A DNA stretch of 64,000 nt, taken from the NCBI RefSeq assembly GCF_900112595.1, contig NZ_FOMI01000001.1:310001-374000 (forward strand), read 5' to 3'. Positions 50,552 through 59,685 of this stretch are shown in pieces; the first letter of the stretch is position 1; the number at the start of each line of letters is the position of its first letter. This stretch comes from Algibacter pectinivorans. GTDB taxonomy: Bacteria > Bacteroidota > Bacteroidia > Flavobacteriales > Flavobacteriaceae. Under the pieces are notes generated by a model. That model made no database searches. It had not been told where the DNA came from and worked only from the letters and a program-made list of their open reading frames with translations. The position numbers and the translations under genes are program-made.

Positions 50552-51101
50552 GTTCTACCAAACCTTCTATTTCTTGAATACTTTCCTCTAACAACTTTGT
50601 TTCGTCTATTTCGCGAATCGTTTTCTTTTTTAGATCGCCTTCTAGCTTCTTAAAAATACTTTTATCAATTTGTTTTGTAGTTAAAGAATCACCATTAGCC
50701 TTTTTTTGTTTTGAAACCGCTTCCAAAGAATCGGCTTCTTTTTTCCACTCTTTAGCTTCTTGAGCTTTTAAAGCCTCTTTTAACACCTCTAAACTATCTG
50801 TTAATTTTGTATAAATATCTTCGTACTCTTCTACATAGTAGGCATAATAACTGTTACTTAAAGCAAACTGTAAACTATCAATATTATGCTTTTCATATAC
50901 GTAATTATTTAAGTCCAAACCTTCATCTCTCATTATTAATTTCTCTTTAGAATTAGCTGAGGTAATAAGTCTAGTATCAATTAAAATATCCACCATCTTC
51001 TCTTTAGAAATTAAATTTTTTGGCTTTTCAGGGCCTTTTAGGTTATTGCAAGACCATATTATACAAGGTATAAGGAAAAATAAAAATCGTTTTAAAATCA
51101 T
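50526..51101 (-). CDS. DUF4296 lipoprotein
   Basis: The 191-residue protein has a lipoprotein signal (IPCIIWSCNN, Cys18) and the DUF4296 domain: KPKNLISKEKMVDILIDTRL, LNNYVYEKHNIDSLQFALSN and YYAYYVEEYEDIYTKLTDSL. A long Lys/Glu-rich coiled-coil tail follows. The family is Bacteroidota-specific and uncharacterised. Its ATG overlaps the dihydroorotase stop by 4 nt. The same order (GT2, dihydroorotase, DUF4296) suggests an operon conserved for translation coupling, not for shared function. Confidence 0.85.
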   Translation of the reverse strand: MILKRFLFFLIPCIIWSCNNLKGPEKPKNLISKEKMVDILIDTRLITSANSKEKLIMRDEGLDLNNYVYEKHNIDSLQFALSNSYYAYYVEEYEDIYTKLTDSLEVLKEALKAQEAKEWKKEADSLEAVSKQKKANGDSLTTKQIDKSIFKKLEGDLKKKTIREIDETKLLEESIQEIEGLVEPISDKDFQ

Positions 51102-52438
51102 CTATTAAAAGTTAGGCGTTTTGCTGCTTTAACATTATTAAACTTGGCATTATGATACACTAACGTACCATTTAAAAATGTATGTGTAATTCTAGATTTA
51201 AAAGTAGCCCCTTCAAAAGGAGACCAACCGCATTTATATAAAATATTATCTTGCGTTACTGTCCATGGGTTATTTAAATCTACCAAAACTAAATCGGCAA
51301 AATAACCTTCTTTAATGTACCCTCTTTTTTCCACCTGGAATAATATGGAAGGATTATGGCACATTTTCTCCACTATTTTTTCTAAAGATATTTTTTCTTT
51401 ATGAAACATTTCTAACATAGCAGGTAAAGCATGTTGTACTAACGGCCCACCTGAAGGCGCACTCGTATAAACGTTTTTTTTCTCGTCCTTAGTATGTGGT
51501 GCGTGATCTGTTGCAATAACATCAATTCTGTCATCTAAAAGCGCTTCCCACAATTGGTCTCTATCATTTTTAGTTTTTACTGCCGGGTTCCACTTAATTA
51601 AGGTTCCTTTTTTATCGTAATCTTCATCAGAAAACCATAAGTGATGGATACAAACCTCTGCTGTAATTTTCTTTTCGGCTAAAGGAATTTTGTTCGTAAA
51701 TAAGCTTGTTTCCTTGCCAGTAGATAAATGGAACACATGTAATCTTGCTCCTGTTTTTTTAGCTAATTCTATGGCTTTAGATGAGGAAATATAGCAAGCT
51801 TCCTCGCTTCTAATTATTGGATGGTACTTTATAGGAATATCGTCTCCAAACTTTTCTATATGTTCCTTTAAATTACGTTTTATGGTCCCCTCATCTTCAC
51901 AGTGTACAGAAATAACCATATCGGTACTTTCGAAAATTTTCTCTAAAACTTCTGGGTTATCCACCAACATATTACCTGTAGACGAACCTAAAAACAGCTT
52001 TAAACCTGCTACTTTAGTTTTGTCTACCTTTAAAATCTCGTCTAAATTATCGTTAGTACCACCAAACATAAAAGAATAGTTGGCAGACGATGTTTTTGCT
52101 GCAACATCAAATTTTGCCTCAAGCTTTTCAATAGTAGTAGCTTGCGGGTTAGTATTTGGCATTTCAATAAAAGATGTAATACCACCAGCTATTGCTGCTC
52201 TAGATTCGGTTTCAATATTACCTTTGTGGGTTAAACCTGGCTCTCTAAAATGAACCTGATCGTCTATAACACCAGGTAAAAGATATTTTCCTTCAGCATC
52301 ATAAACTTGAACATCGGCAGATTTAGGACTAATAAACTCTCCTATTTGCTTAATATAGTCGCCTTCAATTAATACGTCGCCATTAAAAATAGCACCTTCA
52401 TTTACTATTTTAGCGTTCTTAATTAGTTTAGTTTTCAT
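51098..52438 (-). CDS. pyrC: Dihydroorotase
   Basis: The third step of pyrimidine synthesis. I start at Met 52438 (MKTKLIKNAKIVNEG); Met 52444 is also possible. The 446-residue amidohydrolase has VHFREPGLTHKGNIETESRA, FIEMPNTNPQ, HCEDEGTIKRN, RLHVFHLSTGKETSLF and VIATDHAPHTKDEKK. The first metal motif reads DDQVHFRE instead of the usual D-x-H-x-H, so Gln takes the first His position, as I recall for other Bacteroidota enzymes. The start overlaps the upstream glycosyltransferase gene. Confidence 0.92.
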   Translation of the reverse strand: MKTKLIKNAKIVNEGAIFNGDVLIEGDYIKQIGEFISPKSADVQVYDAEGKYLLPGVIDDQVHFREPGLTHKGNIETESRAAIAGGITSFIEMPNTNPQATTIEKLEAKFDVAAKTSSANYSFMFGGTNDNLDEILKVDKTKVAGLKLFLGSSTGNMLVDNPEVLEKIFESTDMVISVHCEDEGTIKRNLKEHIEKFGDDIPIKYHPIIRSEEACYISSSKAIELAKKTGARLHVFHLSTGKETSLFTNKIPLAEKKITAEVCIHHLWFSDEDYDKKGTLIKWNPAVKTKNDRDQLWEALLDDRIDVIATDHAPHTKDEKKNVYTSAPSGGPLVQHALPAMLEMFHKEKISLEKIVEKMCHNPSILFQVEKRGYIKEGYFADLVLVDLNNPWTVTQDNILYKCGWSPFEGATFKSRITHTFLNGTLVYHNAKFNNVKAAKRLTFNR

Positions 52439-53174
52439 TTGCATACGTTTCTCTTTTCTTAAATAAACTTTTTAATTTCATTGAGATAACCCCAAAAATA
52501 GCTTCAGAAATAATTCCTGAATGTAGTTTGGATTCTCCTAATGTTCTATCTGTAAATATTACAGGTACTTCTACAATTTTAAATCCTTTTAAATAAGCTT
52601 TAAATTTCATTTCTATTTGAAACGCATAGCCTATAAACTCTATAGTATTTAAGTCTATATTTTCTAAAACCTGTCGTTTGTAGCACACAAATCCTGCTGT
52701 GGTATCATGAATTTTCATACCTGTAATCAAACGCACATATTTTGATGCCCCATAAGACATTAACACTCTATTCATGGGCCAATTAACCACATTTACCCCT
52801 GTTTTATAACGTGATCCTACGGCTAAATCTGCGCCTTCAATATGGCATGCATGATACAATCTTAGAATATCTTTTGGGTTATGAGAAAAATCGGCATCCA
52901 TTTCAAAAATATAATCATAATTTTTAGATAAACTCCACTTAAAACCATGAATATAAGCGGTTCCTAAACCAGATTTCTCTTTTCTAACTTCTAAAAACAA
53001 TTTATCGCTAAATTCTTTTTGCAGTTCCTTAACCTTTAATGCTGTTAAATCTGGAGAATTATCATCAACAATAAGCACATGTAATATAGGCGATTGTGAA
53101 AATACAGCCCTAATTATGGCTTCTATATTTTCTACCTCATTATACGTTGGAATAATTACAACCGTTTTCGACAT
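52428..53174 (-). CDS. Dolichol-phosphate-mannose-synthase-like glycosyltransferase (GT2)
   Basis: The 248-residue GT2 enzyme begins KTVVIIPTYNEVENIE, has LIVDDNSPDLTA, the catalytic DADFSHNP, and GSRYKTGVNVVNWPMNR followed by DTTAGFVCYKRQVLE, the polyprenol-monophosphomannose synthase pattern. It transfers a sugar to a polyprenyl phosphate. It lacks the C-terminal membrane helices of eukaryotic-type DPM1 relatives. It is first in the operon with pyrC and DUF4296. Confidence 0.9.
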   Translation of the reverse strand: MSKTVVIIPTYNEVENIEAIIRAVFSQSPILHVLIVDDNSPDLTALKVKELQKEFSDKLFLEVRKEKSGLGTAYIHGFKWSLSKNYDYIFEMDADFSHNPKDILRLYHACHIEGADLAVGSRYKTGVNVVNWPMNRVLMSYGASKYVRLITGMKIHDTTAGFVCYKRQVLENIDLNTIEFIGYAFQIEMKFKAYLKGFKIVEVPVIFTDRTLGESKLHSGIISEAIFGVISMKLKSLFKKRETYANEN

Positions 53175-53288
53175 ATTCTTTTAGGACAATCTTTCTTATT
53201 TGACAAATGTACATTAATCGAGTTTTATTTATTTTAAATAATTCCTAATAATATTAACTAATATTAAAATTTATGATAATTTTATGGC

Positions 53289-53936
53289 ATGCTTAGACCT
53301 ATTGTTTCGAACGAAATATTTACTATCCTTTTAGTTATTAGTTTTATAACTGTGGCTATAGCAAAATTAACAGCCCCTAAACGTTTTGACGATTTTATTT
53401 TAATATTAGGAAACAACAAGTATTTAAAAATTTATTCTAGAGAACAAAAATTTTTTGACAAGTTTGATGCTTTACTGTTTTTTAACCTAATTATTTCGGT
53501 ATCCGTATTCTTCTTAATTATTTACAAACTTATTCTAGATGTACCCAATTTTTCTATCCAAACTATTTTAAAACTAGCTACTAGCCTTAGTATTTTTACA
53601 CTTATTAAAGTGCTTATGGAAAGATTAATTGGTAGTCTTTTAGAAGTAGATAAACTTATAGACAAATATATTTTTCAAAAAATAAGTTTTAAAAATTATT
53701 TAGGTCTAATATTACTTCCAATTAATGCCGTTTTAGTTTATAGCTTTACGCCTACGTTAACAATAATTTATGTTATTATTTCCTTAGTGCTAATTATTAA
53801 CACAATTGGTTTAATTAGTTCATTTAAAACGCATCAAAGTTTAATTAAAAACCACTTGTTTTATTTTATTTTGTATCTTTGCGCTCTCGAAATTGCACCC
53901 TATATCATTTTATATAAGGTATTTATTTCGAAATAA
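53289..53936 (+). CDS. DUF4271 membrane protein
   Basis: The 215-residue polytopic protein has about 6-7 hydrophobic helices and fits DUF4271, a Bacteroidota family that sits upstream of hemD in many genomes: LRPIVSNEIFTILLVISF, KRFDDFILILGNNKYLKIYS and CALEIAPYIILYKVF at the end. The function is unknown. A TATCTTTG promoter element for hemD is embedded in its last codons, and the hemD start is 24 nt downstream. Confidence 0.82.
   Translation: MLRPIVSNEIFTILLVISFITVAIAKLTAPKRFDDFILILGNNKYLKIYSREQKFFDKFDALLFFNLIISVSVFFLIIYKLILDVPNFSIQTILKLATSLSIFTLIKVLMERLIGSLLEVDKLIDKYIFQKISFKNYLGLILLPINAVLVYSFTPTLTIIYVIISLVLIINTIGLISSFKTHQSLIKNHLFYFILYLCALEIAPYIILYKVFISK
53874..53881 (+). promoter_or_regulatory. 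-7 element within the DUF4271 gene, likely for hemD
   Basis: TATCTTTG followed by CGC, 79 nt upstream of the hemD ATG and inside the end of the upstream gene. It matches TAnnTTTG. No -33 was confirmed. Confidence 0.45.
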
Positions 53937-53959
53937 AAGACAAAAAAACGCTAGCGCTT

Positions 53960-54709
53960 ATGAAAGTGAAAACCATTTTAGTATCTCAACCAGAACCTAA
54001 AATAGAGAACTCGCCCTACTTTGACTTACAAGAAAAGCAACGTGTAAAAATTGATTTTAGACCATTTATTCATGTTGAAGGTGTATCTGCCAAAGAGATT
54101 AGGCATCAAAAAATTGATTTAAGCGATTACACTGCCATTATTTTAACAAGTAGAAACGCTGTAGATCATTTTTTTAGAATTGCCGAAGAAATGCGTTTTA
54201 AAGTTCCAGACACCATGAAATACTTTTGTCAGTCTGAAGCTGTTGCTTACTACCTACAAAAATACGTAGTATACAGAAAACGTAAAATTTATGTTGGGAA
54301 ACGTACTTTTGCTGAATTATCGCCTTTAATTAAAAAATATAAAGACGAAAAATTCCTATTACCGAATACAGACAAGGTAAAACCTGCTGTTCCAGAAACA
54401 CTTGATGCTTTAGGCGTTAACTGGAAACAAGCAACGTTTTATAAAACTGTAGTTAGTGATCTTTCTGATTTAGCTAACGTATCCTACGATGTGTTAGTCT
54501 TTTTCAGTCCTTCTGGAATTGAATCTTTATTTCAAAATTTTCCAGATTTCAAACAAAACGACACTAGAATAGCTGTTTTTGGAAACACTACTATAAAAGC
54601 TGTTGAAGAAAAAGGGTTACGTGTGGATATTGCTGCTCCAACACCTGAAACACCTTCAATGACCATGGCGCTTCAAAAATATATTGAAAAAGCTAATAAA
54701 GGGAAATAA
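53960..54709 (+). CDS. hemD: Uroporphyrinogen-III synthase
   Basis: The 249-residue protein starts KVKTILVSQPEPKIENSPYF and has the two alternating alpha/beta domains of HemD: IDLSDYTAIILTSRNAVDHFF, FLLPNTDKVKPAVPETLDALG and DVLVFFSPSGIESLFQNFPDF with AVFGNTTIKAVEEKGLRV. HemD closes the hydroxymethylbilane ring in tetrapyrrole synthesis. HemD sequence is poorly conserved, so the call rests on this layout and on the DUF4271 neighbour. It ends at a strong bidirectional terminator. Confidence 0.87.
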   Translation: MKVKTILVSQPEPKIENSPYFDLQEKQRVKIDFRPFIHVEGVSAKEIRHQKIDLSDYTAIILTSRNAVDHFFRIAEEMRFKVPDTMKYFCQSEAVAYYLQKYVVYRKRKIYVGKRTFAELSPLIKKYKDEKFLLPNTDKVKPAVPETLDALGVNWKQATFYKTVVSDLSDLANVSYDVLVFFSPSGIESLFQNFPDFKQNDTRIAVFGNTTIKAVEEKGLRVDIAAPTPETPSMTMALQKYIEKANKGK

Positions 54710-54730
54710 GACTTTGTTTTATAACGCAAT

Positions 54731-54764
54731 AAAAAGGGAAGATTTTAAAAAATCTTCCCTTTTT
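54731..54764. terminator. Bidirectional terminator between hemD and pckA
   Basis: AAAAAGGGAAGATTTT pairs with AAAATCTTCCCTTTTT through 16 bp. It lies between convergent genes and has T tracts in both directions. Confidence 0.88.
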
Positions 54765-54810
54765 ACATTAAAGCTTGCGCCTTAATAAAAATAAAAAACA
54801 CTTAAATTAA

Positions 54811-56427
54811 TTAAAATGCATAGCGTTGTGGGCCACCACGTCTTATTTCTTCAGTGCAATGCGCTTCAAACTTTTTAAAATTTTCTCGAAAGGCATTGGT
54901 TAACTTAAAAGCTGTTGTATAATAGGCTTCATCATCATTCCACGTAGATCTTGGACTTAACACACTTGTTGGTACACCTGGGCAACTTCTTGGTTGGGCT
55001 ACACCAAATACCGAGTGAATGTGGTAATCATCATAATTATAAAGTCCTAAATCGCCATTTAAAACGGCATTAATCATGGCGCGCGTATACTTTAATTTCA
55101 TTCGTGTACCAACACCGTATGGACCACCAGTCCAACCCGTGTTTACTAGCCAAACATTAACACCAGCCTTAATCATTTTATCACTTAACATTTCGGCGTA
55201 CTTAGCAGGATGCAAAGGCATAAAAGGCGCTCCAAAACATGCCGAAAACGATGGCACAGGCTCTTTAACACCGGCTTCTGTTCCTGCTACTTTAGCGGTA
55301 TAACCCGATATAAAATGGTAAGCCGCTTGACTAGGTGTTAACTTAGAAATTGGAGGAATAACACCAAAAGCATCAGCCGTTAAAAAGAATATATTTTTTG
55401 GATTTTTACCTATAGACGGCACCTGTATATTTTCAATATGATGAATAGGGTAGCTTACTCGTGTATTCTGAGTTATAGAGGTATCGGCAAAGTCTACATC
55501 ACCCTTATCATTTAAAATAACATTTTCTAAAATAGCACCTTTTTTAATGGCGTCGAATATTTCAGGTTCGTTATCTCTAGATAAATTAATAACCTTAGCA
55601 TAACAACCACCTTCAAAATTAAATACGGTGTTTTCGTTTGTCCAACCGTGCTCATCATCGCCAATTAAACTTCTATTTGGATCTGTAGATAACGTTGTTT
55701 TTCCCGTACCCGATAAGCCAAAAAAGATAGCCGTATCACCATCCTTACCCACATTAGCACTACAATGCATAGGCATAGTGTTCTTAAAAACAGGAAGTAT
55801 AAAATTTAATGCCGAAAAAATACCTTTTTTAATTTCGCCGGTATAACCAGTACCACCAATTAAGGCTATTTTTTTTGTAAAATTTAAAATCGCAAAATTA
55901 TGTTGTCGGGTTCCATCTTCTTCGGCTACAGCCATAAAACCAGGTGCATTAACAATGGTCCATTCTGGATTAAAATCTTCTAGTTCCGCCTCGGTTGGGC
56001 GTAAAAACATGTTATATGCAAACTGATTACTCCAAGGATATTCATTTATAACACGAATTTTTAACTTATAATTTTCGTCTGCACAAGCATAGCAATCGCG
56101 AACAAACAATTCCTTTTCTGATAAATAATCGACAACCTTATTATATAATTTATCGAAAGCATGAGGTTCAAACGGAATATTGACATCGCCCCACCAAATC
56201 TTATCTTTAGTTACATCATCTTTAACTATAAATCGATCTTTTGGAGAACGCCCCGTAAATTCACCAGTATCAACCGCCAAAGCACCAGATGCAGCCTCTA
56301 CACCTAATCCTTTTGATACCGTAATATCATGCAATTCTTCGGGCGTTAATTGATAGTTTACATGGGCTTTTTTAATACCGTATTTTTCTAACGCAATCGT
56401 TTTCGTAACTTCACTGTTGTTTCCCAT
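54811..56427 (-). CDS. pckA: Phosphoenolpyruvate carboxykinase (ATP)
   Basis: The 538-residue enzyme converts oxaloacetate to phosphoenolpyruvate with ATP in gluconeogenesis. It has TGRSPKDRFIV, the oxaloacetate-site MHCSANVGKDGD, the kinase-2/P-loop FGLSGTGKTTLSTDPNR with IGDDEHGW, and TGGPYGVGTRM. The length is standard. DUF423 is encoded upstream on the same strand with a 61-nt gap. Confidence 0.97.
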   Translation of the reverse strand: MGNNSEVTKTIALEKYGIKKAHVNYQLTPEELHDITVSKGLGVEAASGALAVDTGEFTGRSPKDRFIVKDDVTKDKIWWGDVNIPFEPHAFDKLYNKVVDYLSEKELFVRDCYACADENYKLKIRVINEYPWSNQFAYNMFLRPTEAELEDFNPEWTIVNAPGFMAVAEEDGTRQHNFAILNFTKKIALIGGTGYTGEIKKGIFSALNFILPVFKNTMPMHCSANVGKDGDTAIFFGLSGTGKTTLSTDPNRSLIGDDEHGWTNENTVFNFEGGCYAKVINLSRDNEPEIFDAIKKGAILENVILNDKGDVDFADTSITQNTRVSYPIHHIENIQVPSIGKNPKNIFFLTADAFGVIPPISKLTPSQAAYHFISGYTAKVAGTEAGVKEPVPSFSACFGAPFMPLHPAKYAEMLSDKMIKAGVNVWLVNTGWTGGPYGVGTRMKLKYTRAMINAVLNGDLGLYNYDDYHIHSVFGVAQPRSCPGVPTSVLSPRSTWNDDEAYYTTAFKLTNAFRENFKKFEAHCTEEIRRGGPQRYAF

Positions 56428-56488
56428 AACTTGGTTCTAAATTATACTAAAACACAAAATAAAGACATTTTTTTCAAGCATCCTTAAA

Positions 56489-56887
56489 TTAATCGACTTT
56501 TTTCGAAGAAAAATTTAAAAAAGACCCTAACATAAAACACCACGCCATAATTAATAACAAACCACCAATTGGCGTTATAAAACCAATAGATTTAAAATTA
56601 AAACCAGATAAAGAATTTGTTGCCAATCCATAAATAGAACCCGAAAAAAACAAAACTCCTATAACCACCAAAAAGAAAATAATGCGCTTTGTTTTTTCCT
56701 TAATTAAAGGACTATGACCTATAAATAACAAAAACAATGCATGATACATTTGGTAACGCACCCCGGTTTCAAAAGTTTGTTGTGCCGTTTCAGGTATTAA
56801 TTCCTTTAAAGCATGTGCGCCAAAAGCCCCCAAAATAATACTTAAAACACCCAAAATAGCACCGGTAACCAATATTGTTTTATTCAT
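56489..56887 (-). CDS. DUF423 family membrane protein
   Basis: The 132-residue protein has four transmembrane helices and the family start ILGAFGAHALKELIPE followed by TFETGVRYQMYHALFLLFIG, the DUF423 (YgdD-like) signature. The function is unknown. It ends 61 nt before pckA on the same strand and is divergent from the saccharopine dehydrogenase gene. Confidence 0.9.
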   Translation of the reverse strand: MNKTILVTGAILGVLSIILGAFGAHALKELIPETAQQTFETGVRYQMYHALFLLFIGHSPLIKEKTKRIIFFLVVIGVLFFSGSIYGLATNSLSGFNFKSIGFITPIGGLLLIMAWCFMLGSFLNFSSKKVD

Positions 56888-56987
56888 CTTCCTTTAATTA
56901 TTCTTTAAAATTACACTTAATAATTAGTAAATTGGTACAATAAAATGCCAAAATAGCATATCTATAATCACAACAAATTTACTTAAT

Positions 56988-58352
56988 ATGCGAAAGATTT
57001 TAGTCATTGGTTCAGGAAAATCAACAGCTTACTTATTAAAATATCTTCTAGATAAATCGGTTTCCGAGAATTTATATATTACCGTAGGCGATTTAAATTT
57101 AGACCAGGCAAAATCCTTAATTGGCAGCCATAAAAACGCCAAAGCTCTCCTCTTAGATGTGTTTGATAGCCCATCAAGAACACTAGCTATTAAAGATGCA
57201 GATATTGTAATATCCATGCTTCCGGCCCGCTTTCATATTGAAGTTGCTAAAGATTGCATCACTTACAAAAAGCACATGGTTACGGCTAGTTACGTAAGTC
57301 CAGAAATGCAACATCTAGACCACGATGCCAAGGCCAACAATCTGGTTTTAATGAACGAAATTGGAGTCGACCCCGGAATAGACCACATGAGCGCAATGCA
57401 AGTTCTAGACCGCATTAGGGATAAAGGTGGCAAAATTATTTTGTTCGAGTCCTTTACAGGTGGATTAGTAGCTCCCGAAAGCGATAACAACCTATGGAAC
57501 TACAAATTTACTTGGAACCCTAGAAATGTTGTGGTTGCAGGTCAGGGTGGCGCCGCCAAATTTCTTCAAGAAGGTGCTTACAAGTACATTCCGTATAACC
57601 GATTATTTAGACGCACAGAATTTTTAGAAATTCCCAATTTTGGACGCTTTGAAGTGTATGCCAACCGCGACTCCCTAAAATACCAAAGCGTTTACGGTTT
57701 AGACCATGTTAAAACCCTATACCGTGGCACCATGCGTCGTGTAGGTTTTAGTCGTGCATGGCATATTTTTGCTACACTTGGAATGACCGATGATAGCTAC
57801 ACCATAGACGATAGCGAAAACATGAGTTATCGCGATTTTGTAAACGCCTTTCTGCCATACAGCCCCACAGATTCGGTCGAGTTAAAACTACGCCACCAAT
57901 TAAAAATCGATCAAGATGATATGGTTTGGGATAAACTCATAGAACTCGATATTTTTAACCCTAATAAACCCGTAGAACTCAAAAAAGCAACTCCGGCACA
58001 AATACTTCAAAAAATATTAATGGACAGCTGGACCCTATCAAAAACCGACAAAGACATGATCGTTATGTATCATAAATTCGGTTACGAACTACACGGAAAA
58101 CAACATCAAATAGACGCCAATATGGTTGTACTTGGCGAAGACCAAACCTATACCGCTATGGCAAAAACGGTGGGCTTACCCGTTGCCATTGCCACACTTG
58201 CCATTTTAAATGGCAAAATAAAAACTCCAGGTGTTCAAATACCTATCACTAAAGAAGTCTATAACCCCATTTTAAAAGAACTCGAAAACTACGGTATTAG
58301 GTTTCAAGAAAAAGAAGTTCCTTATTTAGGCTACAACCCATTAAATATTTAG
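56988..58352 (+). CDS. Saccharopine dehydrogenase family protein
   Basis: The 454-residue protein has the Rossmann start ILVIGSGKSTAYLLKYLLD, DADIVISMLPARFH, VTASYVSPEMQHLDHDAK and NEIGVDPGIDHMSAMQ with ITKEVYNPIL near the C-terminus. This is the LYS9-type saccharopine reductase/dehydrogenase fold, which interconverts saccharopine with glutamate and 2-aminoadipate semialdehyde. The fused LKR domain of animal enzymes is absent. The Lrp-family gene downstream and a glutaryl-CoA dehydrogenase elsewhere in the window point to lysine catabolism (inferred). A dispersed repeat starts 5 nt after its stop. Confidence 0.88.
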   Translation: MRKILVIGSGKSTAYLLKYLLDKSVSENLYITVGDLNLDQAKSLIGSHKNAKALLLDVFDSPSRTLAIKDADIVISMLPARFHIEVAKDCITYKKHMVTASYVSPEMQHLDHDAKANNLVLMNEIGVDPGIDHMSAMQVLDRIRDKGGKIILFESFTGGLVAPESDNNLWNYKFTWNPRNVVVAGQGGAAKFLQEGAYKYIPYNRLFRRTEFLEIPNFGRFEVYANRDSLKYQSVYGLDHVKTLYRGTMRRVGFSRAWHIFATLGMTDDSYTIDDSENMSYRDFVNAFLPYSPTDSVELKLRHQLKIDQDDMVWDKLIELDIFNPNKPVELKKATPAQILQKILMDSWTLSKTDKDMIVMYHKFGYELHGKQHQIDANMVVLGEDQTYTAMAKTVGLPVAIATLAILNGKIKTPGVQIPITKEVYNPILKELENYGIRFQEKEVPYLGYNPLNI

Positions 58353-58357
58353 TATTT

Positions 58358-58446
58358 GGGCGTTTCCCAAGGGGTCGGGCTTTGCGTTGCAAGTCCTCGC
58401 ACCTCCTACGTCGGGCTGTGGGCTTTCCACTGCAATCCCTAACGCA
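58358..58446 (+). repeat. Dispersed inverted-end element, copy F
   Basis: It begins GGGCGTTTCCCAAGGGGTCG and ends CAATCCCTAACGCA, with ends GCGTT/AACGC. The interior (AAGTCCTCGCACCTCC, then GTCGGGCTGTGGGCTTTCC) matches copies A and E. Confidence 0.82.
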
Positions 58447-58510
58447 ATTTATAGTTTCAATTTAACATCAAATACTTACTTTTATGTTTTAGATTAACAC
58501 ATAATAGTAA

Positions 58511-58532
58511 AATTCCCTCCTTAACGGGAATT
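58511..58532. promoter_or_regulatory. Candidate Lrp-type operator upstream of the Lrp-family gene
   Basis: AATTCCC-TCCTTAAC-T-free spacer-GGGAATT is a 7-bp inverted repeat with an 8-nt spacer, centred 29 nt before the ATG. Lrp-family regulators often autoregulate through such dyads. There is no direct evidence for binding. Confidence 0.4.
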
Positions 58533-58550
58533 AAAAAACAAGTGCTTTTT

Positions 58551-59021
58551 ATGAAACAAAAAAACAAAGTAATTACTATAGATGGCATCGACAAAAAAAT
58601 ACTTCGAGCCTTAACTACAGATGCCAGAACACCAATTTTAGAAATTGCTAGAAACGTTGGCATATCTGGAGCGGCCATCCATCAACGTTTACGAAAACTG
58701 GAAAAATCTAAACTAATATCTGGTTCAAAATTTATAATAAACCCAGAAGTTTTAGGGTTTACAACCTTAGCCTTTGTTGGTATTTATCTGGATAAAGCCG
58801 CCAACACAGACGATGTGGTTAGAGCCTTAAAACGCATACCCGAAGTTTTAGAGTGCCACTACACCACTGGTAATTACAGTTTATTTATTAAACTTTTAAG
58901 TAAAGACAATGCCCACTTAATGCGTTTATTACACGAAAAAATTCAAACCATAACCGGCGTACAGCGCACGGAATCCTTAATATCTTTAGACCAGCAAATA
59001 AATAGGCAAGTGCATATTTAA
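58551..59021 (+). CDS. Lrp/AsnC-family transcriptional regulator
   Basis: I use ATG 58551 and not the GTG nine bases upstream. The 156-residue protein has the Lrp HTH (IDGIDKKILRALTTDARTPI, then EIARNVGISGAAIHQRLRKL) and the RAM ligand-binding domain (FVGIYLDKAANTDDVVRAL, then EVLECHYTTGNYSLFIKLLS). The adjacent saccharopine dehydrogenase gene suggests that it responds to lysine or a related amino acid. This is an inference from context. Confidence 0.93.
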   Translation: MKQKNKVITIDGIDKKILRALTTDARTPILEIARNVGISGAAIHQRLRKLEKSKLISGSKFIINPEVLGFTTLAFVGIYLDKAANTDDVVRALKRIPEVLECHYTTGNYSLFIKLLSKDNAHLMRLLHEKIQTITGVQRTESLISLDQQINRQVHI

Positions 59022-59080
59022 CAAACAGGCTTTAGCAAAAAAAGAGCCGTTTTACTTCAATTACGTGACTATGCGATGTT

Positions 59081-59530
59081 TTATTCACTTTGGTAAACCT
59101 TCGGATTGTGTTTCTCCATATAAATTTCAGGTTGCGGTAATTTTGTAAATCCATACTTTTCATAAAGCCATTCCGCTGTGCTTGTTAATAAAATCCAACG
59201 TCTTAAACCTTGTAATTCATTGTGTCCCATAATAACTTCCATAAGCCATTTACTCAACCCGAGTCCGCGATGCGCTTTCAAAATAAAAATATCCCCTATA
59301 TAGGCGATAGTAGAAAAATCAGAAATTACTCGTGCAAATCCAATTAAATTGTCTTCAAAATAGATACCAAAATTTAAAGAATTATTAATTGATTTTTCAA
59401 CTTTTTCGTAAGGTATTCCATTACTCCAACCCGACTCATTAGTTAAAAAATCATGAATTAATGCCACGTTCAACTTTTTTCTATCGGTTGAAATTACATA
59501 CCCATTTTTGTGGTTCTCTACAATTTCCAA
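59081..59530 (-). CDS. GNAT-family N-acetyltransferase
   Basis: The 149-residue protein has the GNAT core: FEDNLIGFARVISDFSTIAYIGDIFILKAHRGLGLSKWLMEVIM with the acetyl-CoA-binding R-G-x-G-L/S segment (HRGLGLSKWL), then RRWILLTSTAEWLYEKYGFT. The start is taken at a TTG (59530) because no ATG precedes the domain. A GTG a few codons in is also possible. The substrate is unknown. Confidence 0.85.
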   Translation of the reverse strand: MEIVENHKNGYVISTDRKKLNVALIHDFLTNESGWSNGIPYEKVEKSINNSLNFGIYFEDNLIGFARVISDFSTIAYIGDIFILKAHRGLGLSKWLMEVIMGHNELQGLRRWILLTSTAEWLYEKYGFTKLPQPEIYMEKHNPKVYQSE

Positions 59531-59625
59531 ATCCAGTTACGCTTTTTAATTAATACTATCCATCAACACATAAGGATATAACAAATACTTAGTTGTTGCC
59601 CTGTAAATATAATTAATTTATAACG

Positions 59626-59654
59626 CAAAAAACCCAAGCAATGCTTGGGTTTTT
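59626..59654 (-). terminator. Terminator of glyS
   Basis: AAAAACCCAAGC-AAT-GCTTGGGTTTTT is a perfect hairpin 32 nt after the glyS stop. It follows a smaller hairpin at 59665-59684. Confidence 0.88.
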
Positions 59655-59664
59655 AATTTATGAG

Positions 59665-59684
59665 ATTCCTGTTTTCACAGGAAT
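59665..59684 (-). repeat. Small palindrome directly after the glyS stop
   Basis: ATTCCTG-N6-CAGGAAT lies 1 nt from the glyS stop codon. Sequence and position match the hairpin after the ferredoxin gene at 35646-35665 (both continue as GAATCTYAT on the minus strand). Confidence 0.6.
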
Positions 59685-59685
59685 T

